A stretch of 64,000 bases of DNA from Mya arenaria (Eukaryota > Mollusca > Bivalvia > Myida > Myidae). The notes below the pieces were generated by a model. The model worked only from the letters and a program-made list of their open reading frames with translations, ran no database searches and was not told the DNA's origin. The translations under genes were made by a program, and so were the position numbers. Of the stretch, positions 24,947 through 37,708 are shown piece by piece (position 1 is the first letter of the stretch; each line of letters starts with the position of its first letter). The stretch lies in the NCBI RefSeq assembly GCF_026914265.1, contig NC_069126.1:39714421-39778420 (forward strand). Direction: 5' to 3'.

Positions 24947-25960
24947 TATCCACATGAACGTTGTACTGGTACTCTAACAATTGAGCTTACTGCGTGGATA
25001 GTCACCGCCCCACCCCAACCCCACAGAACTGTTTACACACAAAAAATCTGCAGCCCAAACCCAATAATGCTGAAGTAAAGGCATGCATAGATTTCAGCTG
25101 GTAAAGCTGTCTGGGTGCCAAGCTCACACCCATCCTACCACAACCCACAAAATTCTGCACAATGCAATCAATGATTTTACAGAATAGTAATGTTGTTTTA
25201 ATGGCAAGGCATGGTGTGAAAAATAACACGGCAAAGTATGACTTAAAACTCACATTTCATAGGGTATTCCTATAACTGTTGAGAAAATGTTGACATTAGT
25301 CCATGCATGCATTTAATCCGATGTAATGATTCATGCATGCCATGAACCGTATGATCATTTCAATGACTGTCAAGTACATTTTCTGTGTGCTCACGATTTT
25401 TCCAGAGGAAACAGAGTGCTTCATGTATAAGGAAAGATCTAAATATTCATAAAACGAACATTCTTTGAGGTAATAATAAAAAAAAAATCTCTTAAACAAG
25501 CACATTTAATTTAACACAATCCATTTCCTTGTTGTTACAATGGGCCTTCTTTACGCGGATTGAAAACGATGTTAATCGCCGGCAGCCGCATCGCACTTTC
25601 GTATATCCTTACTACTATTTACGAGGTCTATCTCGAAGCTTGCCGGAGATGGCCGAGTTGTTACGATTGGAGATGAAACTAGTGTAAAGATATTTAAAAA
25701 ATGGAATTTGTGTCACTGGTTGAGTAAGAATACTTCAGGTAATTTTTGATATGATTTATTGCATTCAAATTCATTAAAAGATGCTTAAATCTTATCGCTA
25801 AGATATCAGCACAGAAGTATTAGCTTGGAATTGGATGGATACAATGTCAGGACACAGGTAAACAATAAAACAAAACTTCAAATATATTCCTAAATAAATA
25901 AATAGGTGTTCTTTTAAGAGATTTAGGAAAGTTGAAATATTTTCCCATTAAAATTTATTG
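24947..25960. other. No gene; short repeat at about 25619
   Basis: It contains the second copy of the TTACGAGGTCTATC repeat noted at 18146. Otherwise no supported feature. Confidence 0.45.
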
Positions 25961-25964
25961 CCAG

Positions 25965-26325
25965 AACCTCCAATTGGATTAAGCCCATTGCCAATGTTAC
26001 CAATTGGAAGATTCCAATGGGACAATGTTCCAATTGGAGTTTTCCAATTTCCTGACTTTTCCCATATTGAATTGTGGGAAATATCCAATTGGAAAAAATG
26101 GTCGACGGGATTTTTTTTTACAAAAAATGATAAAAAGTACTATAAACGCACTTTTTCTAGATAACATTATAACCATTAATGATAATGATTGTTATTAATC
26201 ACTAATTCCTTTTTTGAAAATGTGGGAGAATTTTCCAACAAAAAATGTTGGGCTGATTTTCCAATTGGAAAAACCATTTTTCCAATGGGAAGGCCATTTT
26301 CCAATGGGACTCCCATTGGAAAAGT
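25965..26325. repeat. Cluster of CCAATTGGAA and CCAATGGGA palindromes
   Basis: At least ten copies of CCAATTGGA, CCAATGGG or their halves lie in 360 bp, at irregular spacing and flanked by T-runs or A-runs. CCAATTGG is a perfect palindrome. The spacing is too irregular for a plain tandem repeat. Confidence 0.6.
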
Positions 26326-26603
26326 TGACTTTAAATGCCAAAAAAACATATTTCTAAATTAAATTTCAGGAAACAAAAAATATCTCTTATTAGTATTACC
26401 TAACACATTTTAAAAATACAAAAATAAAAAACATTGTGTGAAAAATAAAAAAAAATAAGTTTGCAAAAATTCCGGATTTGCAAACTTAATCCGGATGCTG
26501 TTTAAACAAGAGTTGGAAAAGTTTAAGCAGGCATGTAGTGAAAAGCAATAAATTGAGTTCTAGAAATGTTGTAAATTCCAGTTACATTAAATATTACGTG
26601 CCA

Positions 26604-27010
26604 TTTTACGGTCAGATTTTTGAAAAATTCCTGTTCCAAAATTCCGGTTAATTTAAATATTACGTCCACTTTTATGGTAAGATTCCGTCCGTTTAGCACA
26701 CGTAAATTCTATCTTAATTTTACGTACGGAAATTTTTACGCACAGAATTTTATAAAAAATTCCTGTTCCGAAATTCCGGTTAATTTAAATATTACATACA
26801 CTTTTACAGTCATATTCCGTCCGTTTAGCACACGTAAATTTTATCTTAATTTTACGTACGGAAATTTTTACGCACAGAATTTTATAAAAATTCCTGTTCC
26901 GAAATTCCGGTTAATTTAAATATTACGTCCACTTTTACGGTCAGTTTCCGTCTGTTTAGCACACGTAAATTGTTCTTTATTTTTCTCAATTCTGGGCGTA
27001 ATTTCCATGA
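26604..27010. repeat. Three tandem units of about 135 bp
   Basis: ATTCCGGTTAATTTAAATAT, TTCCGTCCGTTTAGCACACG and TTACGTACGGAAATTTTTAC return in the same order three times. The array ends about 55 bp before the truncated start of the LINE. Confidence 0.8.
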
Positions 27011-27065
27011 TTCCGTACGTAGAAATTTAAGTTTTACGTATGTTTTACGGTTGGAAAATTTCGTA

Positions 27066-29013
27066 CAGGGCCCTGAAAGGTTCCTGTTCATCTGGAGTAG
27101 ACGGCATATGCATAGAGATGCTTAAAAGCACTATTGACTACACTTTGCCGTATTTAAACAAACTGTTTAATGCTGTTCTTTCTACTGGAAACGTGCCTGC
27201 AACGTGGTGTGAGAGCATTATAACCCCCGTGTTCAAAAAGGGCTCTAACAACGATCCGAACAATTATAGAGCTATTTCAGTTGGTAATAGCCTAAGCAAA
27301 GTTTTCATGAAAATTTTAAGCAATAGAATAACCTGGGCTGAAAATAACAGTATACTGGACGAAGCGCAATCCGGATTTCGCACTGGATATTCCACCATAG
27401 ATAGTATTTTCAGTCTACAGTCCATTATTCAAAAATACCTCAGCAAACGGAAGGGACGTGTCTATGTCTTCTATGTCGAGTTTTTGAAGGCCTTTGACAA
27501 CTGTGTTCATGAAAAGCTGTGGCAAAGTCTCGAGCGTAAAGGCATTAACCAAGACAGTAAATTGTTAACAGTGTTTAAAAATATTTATTCCCACTTAAAG
27601 TCATGTGTAAAAGTACAAACTGATATCACAACCGGACTAACTAGCTTCTTTGACTGCAAAGTAGGCACAAAGCAAGGCTGCGTGAGTTCTACAATTGTAT
27701 TTAATCTCTACATTAACGATTTGATTGCATGTTTTAAGCGTTATTCACGAAATGGAATATACGTCACCGAAGTTACGGGCGAGTTATATGGACTGTTATT
27801 CGCCGACGATGTATCTACTTTCGCCGACACCGTTAACAATCTACAGAGCAATATTGACACTATCGGGAAGTTCTGTGACGAAACGGGAATGAAAATAAAC
27901 CTTGACAAATCCAAAATCATGGTCTTCAGAGGTGGTGGGGGCCTTAGACGCTACGAAAAATGGTTTTACAAAGGGAGAGAAATCGAAGTCGTACCCTGTT
28001 ATAAGTATCTTGGCTCGTACTTCACACCTACATTATCGTAGACAAAGACTAAAGAGTTACTGTCGATACAGGCTACAAAGGCATTAAATACGCTTTACAA
28101 GTATCAAAAGCAATTCGGCTAATTCAACCTAAATGATGCATTCAAGTTGTTTGATGCGATGGTGAAGCCAATATTGACTTATTCGTCTGAGATATGGGGG
28201 TACGAGTACAGCCACCAGATCGAAAAAGTCCAAATAACATTTTGTAAGCGAGTGTCATGTCTCAACCAAAACGTCGCTAACTTTTTTGCACTAAGTGAGT
28301 GTGGCCGACATCTGCTCTCAGTCACATACATGTCACGTTGTATACGGTACTGGATTAAACTCACAAAGATGCCACGTGACCGCAACCCTCGTCAGTGCTA
28401 CGAGATGTTACTGCGCCTGGACGAAAGCGGACGCACCACGTGGGCGACACGCGTTAAACGTCTGCTGTTCCAACATGGCTTCGGATACGCCTGGATTGCC
28501 CAGGAAATAGGACAAGTAGACATGTTCATAAAACTGTTCACGGACAGGTTGACGGACACTTATAATCAGAAGACTATGGCGGATATCAATAGTTCCCCAA
28601 AAGCTTTGTGTTATAGACTATTCAAATCAGCACTGACGCCAGAGACATACATTTCTGCATCAATACCGTTTCAATACAAAAGGATATTAGCCAATTTTAG
28701 ATGCTCAAGTCATGCTCTAACTATTGAAATAGGGAGACATCAAAATATTGAAAGAGATTTCCGATTCTGTTCATATTGTCTCAATCGGAATGTGTATGTT
28801 GTAGAAAATGAAATACATTTCCTTATTGATTGCCCTTTGTATGATGAATTAAGAGCAACATATTTATTGAATATAGAAAATATTGTTAGCAGTGAACGCC
28901 GTTTTGTTAAATTGATGGCTAACGACAGTATCACTTCTATTTTTGCACTATCTAAGTTCTTAAAATCATCATTTGAATTACGAGAGGTCTACATAAATAG
29001 TATTAATTAGAAA
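27066..29013 (+). pseudogene. 5'-truncated non-LTR retrotransposon (LINE) reverse transcriptase
   Basis: One frame runs from about 27066 to the stop at 29008-29010, interrupted by in-frame TAG 28039-28041 and TAA 28120-28122. In order it shows SSGVDGICIEML, PNNYRAISVGNSLSKVFMKI, SGFRTGYSTIDSI, motif A VFYVEFLKAFDNC (the usual first aspartate is Glu), GTKQGCVSSTIVFNLYINDL, motif C GLLFADDVSTFADT, GMKINLDKSKIMVF and YKYLGSYF. The C-terminal part carries CSYC followed by HFLIDCPLYDELR, a Cys/His motif I recall from jockey/CR1-like LINEs. The endonuclease domain is absent, so the copy is truncated inside the fingers of the reverse transcriptase. An LTR retrotransposon follows 7 bp after the stop, and the LINE tail resumes at 38338. 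Clade is uncertain. Confidence 0.85.
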
Positions 29014-29017
29014 TATG

Positions 29018-29646
29018 TGTAGAAGGTGGTGGTATACTCAACTCTTCTCAGGGTTCTACTGTTTATTACCAGTATGTATAAATAACCAGTATGTAGAAAG
29101 AACCAGTATGTAGAAAGAACCTATAAATATAATATATACGAACATATAATATAATACAATAAGCAAATGTTTAAAATACATTATACAAGGTACAATACAA
29201 TGGCCATGTGTTTGAACAAAATAGAAGCAAATACAAAACGGGTTTAATTATTATTTAGATATTAATTAATACAAACGAACGACTAATAGTAATCTATGTA
29301 ATTATATATAATAACTCACCAGGCTGTGAAACGATACAATCGTTTAAATAAGATTCAGACAGTTATGTTGAAACTGAATGTATAAAAACTATATACGGAC
29401 AACTTTGCAGTTGTGCGTTTAGGTTGGGAATGATTAGAGAAACCTAGAAAATTAGTAAGGGCGGTGGGATAAAAATAGGAGAGCCAATGAAACTGTTAGT
29501 TAAATATAAATATACCCGTTTGACCACTTTCATACATAACCTCATACACTCATTTACATAAACATGAGAATCACATGGACAAACAAGTGACAATAACAAA
29601 CAGGACAGTTGGGGTGGAGTTATAGTTGAAATTGGCCTATTCTACA
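29018..29646 (-). repeat. 3' LTR of the Ty3/gypsy element
   Basis: 629 bp, TG...CA ends, same length as the other LTR and about 99.5 percent identical by eye. The polypurine tract adjoins at 29647-29660. Confidence 0.95.
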
Positions 29647-30198
29647 CACTCCCCCTCTTAGTTGAAAATGTCTCCGACATTCCTAAATGAAAAATTTTAT
29701 TAAGAGGAGTGTTAACATAAAGATAAAAGTTGATGAACCTGGTGTTACCTGAAAATTTATAAAAAGGGCTTCACACTGAAAAAATAATCTATCAATGTTA
29801 AACATAATATTTCTAAAAGATGAACATCTAATATGACATGAAAGGGAAATCACGTCAAGTGAAAAATATATGAAAACGATAATGAGAAAATCATTCCTCA
29901 CTGAAAAAGATGTATAGGTGAAAATTATTTTGCAACAATAAACACATACAAAACATAATAAATGATACTGATCCCATCGTAGGGTTGTCAGGCCTACGAT
30001 CAGCACCACTGCCCAGTATCTGCCAAGAAATACATATATATGTGAAAACCATATGTAACTTAGCACAAAGCAAGAAAGATAAAAACAGTATAAAAACGAA
30101 ATAAACACAATTGCAGCAATGAAATATCAATGGCTACAGCACTGCAACAAAATAAAAAAAACATACCACTGTGTTCAGAATTAGAATAGTAGAAAACA

Positions 30199-33100
30199 CT
30201 AAATATATATAACTACGTCTTCCGCTATCTGTGAAGATACCCACTCTCCGTACCGCTCTGGAGGACGCCTGGTACGGCTCGGCCTGGGAGTAGGCACCGG
30301 CGGGGTCACTGAAATAGAAGAGGGGACCAGAGAGGGGGCATTGGGACTATTTAGTGAGTTTATGGGGGATTGAATGGAGCGACGTGATGGAAAAGAAGCA
30401 GAAGATGGGGTATTGCCATAACTGACGCTTGTGGGTGGTTCAGGAGCGGGTTGATGGCCTCTTCGTTGTGGAATGATGTAGACGGAAGTCTCAGATGAGC
30501 TGGAATCTTCGTCATACTCAGATGATGGGGACGGTGGAGGACGGGATGTTCTAGTCCGCTTCTTGGGGACAGGAGTGACGGTGACGTCTTCCGGTTCCGG
30601 AATGGAGATAAACGGCAACAACATGTTTCGATGTAGGGTACGTATGGGACCTTTTCCGGTTTCCAACTGGACCTTGAAGATCGGCTGATCTGGAAAGGGG
30701 ATCGCAATTATGGAGTATGGATCCTTCTCCCATTTGTCTGCCAACTTCTGGCGACCTTGCAAATTGACTTTCCGGACAAGAACTACATCACCGACAGAAA
30801 GTTTATTCTCCCGAACTCGCTTGTCATACTGGACCTTGTTCTGATTGGCACGTTTCTTCGCCGCTTCACCAGCAACACGGTAGGCGTATTGGAGACGCTC
30901 TTGGAGGCGAGAAACATATGACGTATGGGACTTGGCACCTTCATTGCCAGGAGAAGTACCTAGAAAAGCATCGACAGAAAGACGGGGATGCCACCCAAAC
31001 ATGAGAAATTGAGGGGAATAGCCCGTAGAACTGGATTTGGTGGCGTTGTATGCCTGAACCAAAGCGGGAACAAACTCCTTCCAATTACCCTTATGATCAT
31101 CACTCAGTGACCCTAGCATCCGCATGAGCGTGCGGTTAAAGCGTTCCGCAGATGGATTACCCATGGGATGAAAGGGAGTAGTACGGGTCTTCCGGACACC
31201 TGCGATGCGACACAGCTCTTTGATGACCCGGCTCTCGAAATTGCGACCTTGATCTGAATGTAGCTGTTCGGGAAAAGAGTAATGGACAATGAATTGCTCG
31301 TAAAGAGCCCGCGCAGTGGTGACAGCTTTCTGGTTTTTGCAGGGAATAGCTTTGGCATACCGAGTAAAGTGATCGGTAATGACCAGAACATCTTCATATC
31401 CACCTTTCGACCTATCCAGCTTTAGAAAGTCAATACAGACAAGCTGCATCGGTCTCGAGGTTTCAATGGGAACAAGGTTAGCCCTCGGAACAACTGGGGT
31501 CTTACGACAAACACATGCACGACAGGAAGAAATACGACAGTCGAAATCAGACTCCATGCCAGGCCAGTAGAAACGCTGACGAGCGAGCCAAAGAGATTTC
31601 TCCTTGCCAGGATGACCAACGTCATCGTGAACACCACGAAAAGCTAAAGTTCTGTGAAAAGAAGGAATGACAAGCTGCTGGACTTCATCACCATCCAAAG
31701 AGGCGGTTCTAAATAAGACACCATTATCTAGTGAAAGACGCGACATGTCACGAAGTAGGGATTTGACATCTTTCGACGTCTCCTCCCCCCTCGGACGAGA
31801 ACCGGAACGTAGGATGGAAATGATCTTGGAAATGTCAGGATCGTTGGACTGTTCTGCCTTCCAATCTACAGGATTGATTGCTGGAACAGGAGGAACAACA
31901 TCTTCACTGGCCAGGTGAGGAGCCGTTACACCAGACAAACATTCAACCGGAGAAACTGAAACAGAAACGCCAAGACAAACAGCTTTGATCTCTTCTGAGA
32001 ACAGATGGGGCTTACGACTTAGTCCGTCACAATCTGAATTAAGTTTGCCTGACTTATATACAATATCAAAATCATATGCAGACAAAGCTGCAACCCAACG
32101 ATGACCTGTAGCGTCTAACTTTGCAGATGACAATATGTAGGTCAAGGGGTTGTTGTCAGTCGTGACTTCAAATTTGTTTCCGTACAAATAGTCGTGAAAC
32201 TTGTCGGTCACTGCCCACTTGAGCGCGAGGAATTCTAATTTGTGGGCGGGATAATTACGCTCACTACGACGAAGACCTCGGCTCGCGTAGGCAATGACCC
32301 TCTCGGTGCGATCTTCTTGCTCTTGGAGTAGCACTGCTCCTAAACCAGACCCACTTGCGTCAGTATGGACTTTAAAGGGTTTAGAGAAATCAGCAAAAGC
32401 AAGAACAGGAGGAGAAGAGAGTTTCTCCTTAAGAAGATCAAAAGAAGACTGCTGGGCGTCACCCCAGACCCATACAACAGGTTTTTTACGTTTTAATTTG
32501 GATTTAGATTTTGAGTGTGTATGACCATGACCTTCAAGAAGTGAGTTTAAGGGTTGGGCTATTTTTGAATAGTCTTTGATAAAACGGCGGTAAAAACCAG
32601 CTGTTCCTAAAAAGGTACGAAGTTGTGAGATATTCTCTGGAACAGGCCAATCAGTAATGGCAGAAGTCTTCTCGGGATCAGTAGCAATGCCTTGTTGGGA
32701 AATGATGTGACCTAGATAGGAGACAGAGGATTTGAAAAGCTCACACTTAGACCCTTTTAGCTTCAGACCATGAAAAGAAAGCCGTTGAAAAACATTCTCC
32801 AACCTGGTCAAATGCTCCTCGAAAGTCTCGGAAAAAATCAAAATGTCGTCTACAAAAACTAGACATTCCCGGAGAAGTAAATCGCCCATAGTTCTCACCA
32901 TCACACGCTGAAAACTAGCACCCGAGTTAACTAAACCGAAAGCCATGCGATTGCACTCGTAAAAGCCGAGGTTTCCAACGGAGAAAGCCGTAAAATGCTT
33001 CGAATCCTCTTCCATCTGCACTTGCCAGTATCCGGACCGAAGATCAAGTTTAGAAAAGAACTTAGAACCGACAAGTAGATCCACCGTATCATCAAATCTA

Positions 33101-34263
33101 GGAAGCATATATGCGTCTTTCCTAGTACGGGAGTTAAGCATGCGGAAGTCAATGCAGAATCGAAGGGAACCATCTTTCTTACGGACAAGCACAACATTGG
33201 AAGAAAAGGGACTTTGGCTTTCACGAATAGCACCACAATCCAACATATCTCTGAGATGTTGCCGGACCTCTTCATACATCCCTGGAGGGATCTTTCGGTA
33301 AGGCTGCTTAAATGGCGTGTCGTCTGAAAGGACAATCTTATGACGGGTGATGTTGGTGCAGCCAATGTCTATAGGACCAGTTGAAAAAATGTTTTTCCAG
33401 TTCCCAAGAACCTGGCGAACACGAAGGAGCTGATCTGAGGACAAGTTCTCCGTGTCAATCTTCACACCAAAATCATCAACAGAACTGTCAGAAGGTTTAG
33501 ATGAAGGAGAAGGAAAGGAAGATGAGAGATTATCTAAGACATTCACTTCATTGACAACACAAATATCAGACTTGGGCCGAATGAAAATGGGCCTAGCAGT
33601 CATGTTACACACACAAACTGGGATCTTGGCATACTTGCCTTGCTGAGGAATAGAAACCACCTGAGGGCGAACGAGATATGATGAAATTGCACCAGAATTC
33701 TCTGTCACAACCTTCTGGACCTTGTCTAAGCCTCTAGCAATACCATTGATGGTCACAGTCTCATATGGAGCTATCTCGATGCTGTGTTCATTTGTAGACT
33801 TTACAGGAATGGGATTGCAGACAAGTGTGTTAAAAACAAATTGCCAAACTTCTGGCACAGTGTTTGCGGAGGCGGCCGCCACCGACTTACAACACCGAAT
33901 GATGTTTGTTCCTAAAATAATAGGACAATGTTGATTGCTCTGTGTATCAGGAACAACAAGAACAGGAACTGGTAGTTCAATGTTGAATTCTGGAATAACA
34001 ACAGATACTTCAATGTAACCAAGTATATCAAGTGAATGACCACTGGCAACAGAGACATTCAAATCAACACCAAAGTCTTTTAAATTAAGCAGTGATGGCT
34101 TATCAGGTAAAGACTGGTAAAAAGAATTGGAAACTGTTGAGACCATGGATCCAGTATCCAGCAATCCTGTTGTATGAACTTTGTGAAAGATCACAGAACA
34201 AATGTTGGAATCTCCAACAACTCTATCAAATAAAGAGCTATGGTGGCCTTTCGGGGGCACCAC
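30199..34263 (-). CDS. pol: pol polyprotein of the LTR element
   Basis: A 1354-residue frame. Protease signature LLDTGSM lies near residue 36. Reverse transcriptase spans about 310-510, with FCIDFRMLN and LVFVDDILIFS. RNase H is at about 620-750 (KVHTDASGSGLGAVL). The integrase zinc finger is at about 879-917 and its catalytic core runs to about 1040 (CIDF, LHSDQG, SAERFNR). A proline/serine-rich tail of about 150 residues follows, with no chromodomain that I can recognise. Proteins of this kind copy the RNA genome and insert the DNA copy. In this family pol is usually made by frameshift or read-through from gag. Confidence 0.95.
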   Translation of the reverse strand: MVPPKGHHSSLFDRVVGDSNICSVIFHKVHTTGLLDTGSMVSTVSNSFYQSLPDKPSLLNLKDFGVDLNVSVASGHSLDILGYIEVSVVIPEFNIELPVPVLVVPDTQSNQHCPIILGTNIIRCCKSVAAASANTVPEVWQFVFNTLVCNPIPVKSTNEHSIEIAPYETVTINGIARGLDKVQKVVTENSGAISSYLVRPQVVSIPQQGKYAKIPVCVCNMTARPIFIRPKSDICVVNEVNVLDNLSSSFPSPSSKPSDSSVDDFGVKIDTENLSSDQLLRVRQVLGNWKNIFSTGPIDIGCTNITRHKIVLSDDTPFKQPYRKIPPGMYEEVRQHLRDMLDCGAIRESQSPFSSNVVLVRKKDGSLRFCIDFRMLNSRTRKDAYMLPRFDDTVDLLVGSKFFSKLDLRSGYWQVQMEEDSKHFTAFSVGNLGFYECNRMAFGLVNSGASFQRVMVRTMGDLLLRECLVFVDDILIFSETFEEHLTRLENVFQRLSFHGLKLKGSKCELFKSSVSYLGHIISQQGIATDPEKTSAITDWPVPENISQLRTFLGTAGFYRRFIKDYSKIAQPLNSLLEGHGHTHSKSKSKLKRKKPVVWVWGDAQQSSFDLLKEKLSSPPVLAFADFSKPFKVHTDASGSGLGAVLLQEQEDRTERVIAYASRGLRRSERNYPAHKLEFLALKWAVTDKFHDYLYGNKFEVTTDNNPLTYILSSAKLDATGHRWVAALSAYDFDIVYKSGKLNSDCDGLSRKPHLFSEEIKAVCLGVSVSVSPVECLSGVTAPHLASEDVVPPVPAINPVDWKAEQSNDPDISKIISILRSGSRPRGEETSKDVKSLLRDMSRLSLDNGVLFRTASLDGDEVQQLVIPSFHRTLAFRGVHDDVGHPGKEKSLWLARQRFYWPGMESDFDCRISSCRACVCRKTPVVPRANLVPIETSRPMQLVCIDFLKLDRSKGGYEDVLVITDHFTRYAKAIPCKNQKAVTTARALYEQFIVHYSFPEQLHSDQGRNFESRVIKELCRIAGVRKTRTTPFHPMGNPSAERFNRTLMRMLGSLSDDHKGNWKEFVPALVQAYNATKSSSTGYSPQFLMFGWHPRLSVDAFLGTSPGNEGAKSHTSYVSRLQERLQYAYRVAGEAAKKRANQNKVQYDKRVRENKLSVGDVVLVRKVNLQGRQKLADKWEKDPYSIIAIPFPDQPIFKVQLETGKGPIRTLHRNMLLPFISIPEPEDVTVTPVPKKRTRTSRPPPSPSSEYDEDSSSSETSVYIIPQRRGHQPAPEPPTSVSYGNTPSSASFPSRRSIQSPINSLNSPNAPSLVPSSISVTPPVPTPRPSRTRRPPERYGEWVSSQIAEDVVIYI

Positions 34264-34289
34264 CTCTGGTTGGCCAGTTGCAGAGGCAG

Positions 34290-35420
34290 TTAGTAGTTTG
34301 GGTGGTTCGCACTCTGGTTAACACCCTGTTGTTGTTGTCTCCCATTTCCATGTCCACGCCATTGTCGTCTGTTGCCACGAGCCGGCTGGTTCTGTGACGA
34401 AGTATTGGACTGAAAGGGCGGGGATTGAAATGAGGGTGGGGGCATACTGAAAAGTGAGTGCGGGTAAGAGACCTCTGGTGTGGATGACACAGATAAACTG
34501 TCAAGTCGTTGCAAGAGAATGTTGAACTTCTTGTCGACGCTAGACTGGAGGCTGCTCATCTTAGAGTTGATACGGTGCTCTAAATCAACCATCTGTTGTT
34601 GAGTATTAGGAGAGTGAGAAGTAGAAATATGCTGAAGATTGGACTGGGGTTTGGACTTGGGATTGGGAGGTATTATCTCCCTTTCCACTTGCCGAACATC
34701 CCGTAGAAAATTATCATAACCTGTGGAAGCATCCAACTTATGACGAGTACTACTCTTGAGAGACTCAGAATATAGACCTGACCAAAGCCGTTCACACAGA
34801 AGTTCATTGCGCCCAGAACTAGGGACATGACCACCTGCAAAAGCTAATTCTAGTATTGCTTCAATGCGACAACCAAAAGCGGTAACAGACTCCTCTGGCT
34901 TCTGCGTAGCGTTAAAAAACTCACGCATAGACACACCCTGTCTAGCTGGATCCGCAAAATTGACCTCAAGTTTCCTGAAAATATCATCAGCATTGGCATT
35001 ATCACCAAGTGATACTACAAGGCGTCTGGCAGTGCCACGAAGAGAAGCTCTGATGGCTTGCATTATTTGAGAATCTGGCAAAGACGAATCACGTCGGAGA
35101 CACCGGACTTCATGCTACCATTCATAGTAGCTGATCTCATTCTTTGGGACGGGATCATCACCAGAGAAGAGAGGGATCTTTGGTATGTGAACAGAGAAGG
35201 GGTAGAAGTTGCAGTGACATTCTGAAAGAAAGGGGTGGATGGGGGCTTATGGTCAGTTAAAGTTGGAAAAAATGTCTTAGGCTTAGCACCTGTGTCAATC
35301 TTGGGTGAAAATGTGTACTTCTTAGATAAAATTTCCAACATGGCCTCTTCCGTCATCTGATGAGAAGGTTCTTCACCACCAGTAGCCTGCATTTCTGGAT
35401 CTGGATCATCATGATCAGAC
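34290..35420 (-). CDS. gag: gag region of the LTR element
   Basis: It lies upstream of pol on the minus strand. It contains a capsid-like helical stretch (MREFFNATQKPEESVTAFGC and RNELLCERLWSGLYSESLK) like the Ty3-type gag of other animals, then a glutamine/asparagine-rich tail. No classical CCHC zinc knuckle is evident. The region does not read as a single frame, so count about one break in this part of the element. Confidence 0.7.
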
Positions 35421-35461
35421 ATGGTGGACAACAACAACCACAACAATAGCAACAACAACAA

Positions 35462-37708
35462 TCAAATGGGGAAAAATAAAAAAAATCAATCAAAAGGACA
35501 AAATGAAATGAAAGACAATGACTTCAAATGTGTAAAATAAAATGAATGAAGTGTGTAATATGAACTAAGTTTAATTAAATTTTAATCAAACCAGAAAAAA
35601 ATCAAAGTTGGATTGAATTGAATTCTGTTTAATTTATTTGAATTAATTTGTGAATTAATCGGAATTTAATATTTCAAAGTGATTTACAATGTGATAAATT
35701 GTAACCTGAAAATTAAAGTTTTATTTTTGAATTGAGAGGGCAAAAATATTTTATCAATTATATGAACACAAATAAATGAACAACAGCATACAATAACTTT
35801 ATTTCACAAAGTCAATAACTGAAAATAACACTAAGTTAAATAATAAACTATTCAACTAATAATTATCTAAGTATAAAATACCCAAATAATAAATGAAACA
35901 ACTGTAAAATGTCTCAAGTTGAAATCAGCAACCAATACACATCACATGGAATGTCACACCTGGGATGAAGATCTGTTATGTAAACAATGAATAGTATTTT
36001 ATTGAATGGTCAATGAAATTCCCATGTATAGTAAACAGCTGGCTGTGTGAACACAATGTAGGTCACTAAATTGAGGTGATCAATACACAATGACAGCTAT
36101 CTAAAAGGTAAATGAAGGAATGCATTGTTTACACGCAAATACTGACAACCGGAATACTGATTACAATCTGGAATACAGTGTGTAATCTGGAAAAAATGTG
36201 TTATTAGAAAATGGCAATGTACATGTAAACAAAAATAAGCTGCACTGAAATGGGGAAAAAATATTTGTCAACAAATTGTAACATATGCAGTAAAGTCTAC
36301 AATGTACACAGTATATGACAACTGCCAAAGTTGTCTCTGGAGCTAAATAATTGAAAATATGTTATGACACCGGAAATTGTCAAATCTACATGTATATATC
36401 ACTGACTGATATATGGATCAGTGAAAATGCTGAAAATGAATAAAACTATGTTATAGTACAAATAAACACAGGAACATAACAGGACATGTACACGCAAACA
36501 AATATGTCTCAATCACACACACAACTCTCTCTGGCACCTGGAAATATGAGTTAATATATACTGATAAGTGCAATTTTTTATGTGCAAAATGACATGCAAA
36601 AGGAAAATGCTAGAAAAGGGATGTATGCGAAATCAATGAACTTATATGTGAAAAATTAACCAGAACTAATATAGCACTATAACTAAGAAAATAACAATTA
36701 GCAACTTAGCTATACAATATTGCTAACTATGATAATGGCACTTTTATAAGTCTAAATATATGTGTACATGTATCTAAATGGCATGAAAATGCAACCAATG
36801 TGAAAATGTCAAATAAACACTAAATAACCACAGCAAAAATATAGCACTATGAAATAACTAAATAAACTAGAAGAATGTAAATGGCACAGAAAGTAACCTT
36901 ATATATACTTGATATTCACTATTTTCAAAAAATGTCCAAAAATGTTTGTGTAAAAATGTAAACAAACACAATATTTTAGAAAAAAAATGGATAGATGGAC
37001 ACAAATTGGCACTTAAATTATGGTAAAAATAGTAACTGGTGTGAACCACAATAAATTATTGAGAAAATGAAGATAACTGATATTCCTATGAAACAAAAAT
37101 CTACTTGCTTAATGAAAAAATTACCTTAAACTGATAAAAAAACACGTAAATGTCACTGAAGATGTTAAACAGCTGTTAAATGACCTAGATTAAAACGAAA
37201 CTGAAAGTAGTTGACAAAAATATAGCAAAATTTACCAAAAATGAAACAAATAATGTGGTACTTACGTGGTTCACTCCAAAAATTTAATATTTATATAAAG
37301 TACTTTTAAATAAAAATTAACACAGAAAAATACACTTAATTATTAACACTAATCCATCCGCGAAGATCCAACGACGAAACACATGAACAGCCAACCACAC
37401 AACACGACACAGTCAAAGTTCAATTGCTCGACTCGAGTATTAAAATAGAGTTAAAAAAAGGGACAAGGGCAAAAAAATAAAAGGGTGAAAATGGGCGCTC
37501 TAGAGCAAATACAGTTATAAAATACACAAGGGCTGGGCAGGGTGGGGGATTTGGATGGGGGTATACCGCTCCAATAGTGGTGGAGTGCCGCGCGGCGTTG
37601 GACGACGTCTGGCTGCTCTTCTAGCGGACAGAGCCTTACAACTTTCCCACTACACCATGTCTCGGATTGACAGCAGCCTGGCTTACTGGTCCGCGTCGGG
37701 GAGCCATT
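35462..37708 (-). other. Untranslated leader of the LTR element
   Basis: About 2.2 kb of A-rich sequence between the 5' LTR and gag, with no coding signal on either strand. This is long for a gypsy leader. It may hold an unrecognised insertion, but I saw no terminal repeats inside it. Confidence 0.6.

Noticed and set aside
29683-30108. Membrane-protein-like frame between pol and the 3' LTR as an envelope gene
   Set aside because: The hydrophobic composition comes from the reverse strand of an A-rich tract. No signal peptide, glycosylation pattern or cleavage site that fits an envelope protein.
30360-33934. Other open frames overlapping the pol gene on both strands
   Set aside because: They are shadows of the long pol frame, with no domains of their own.
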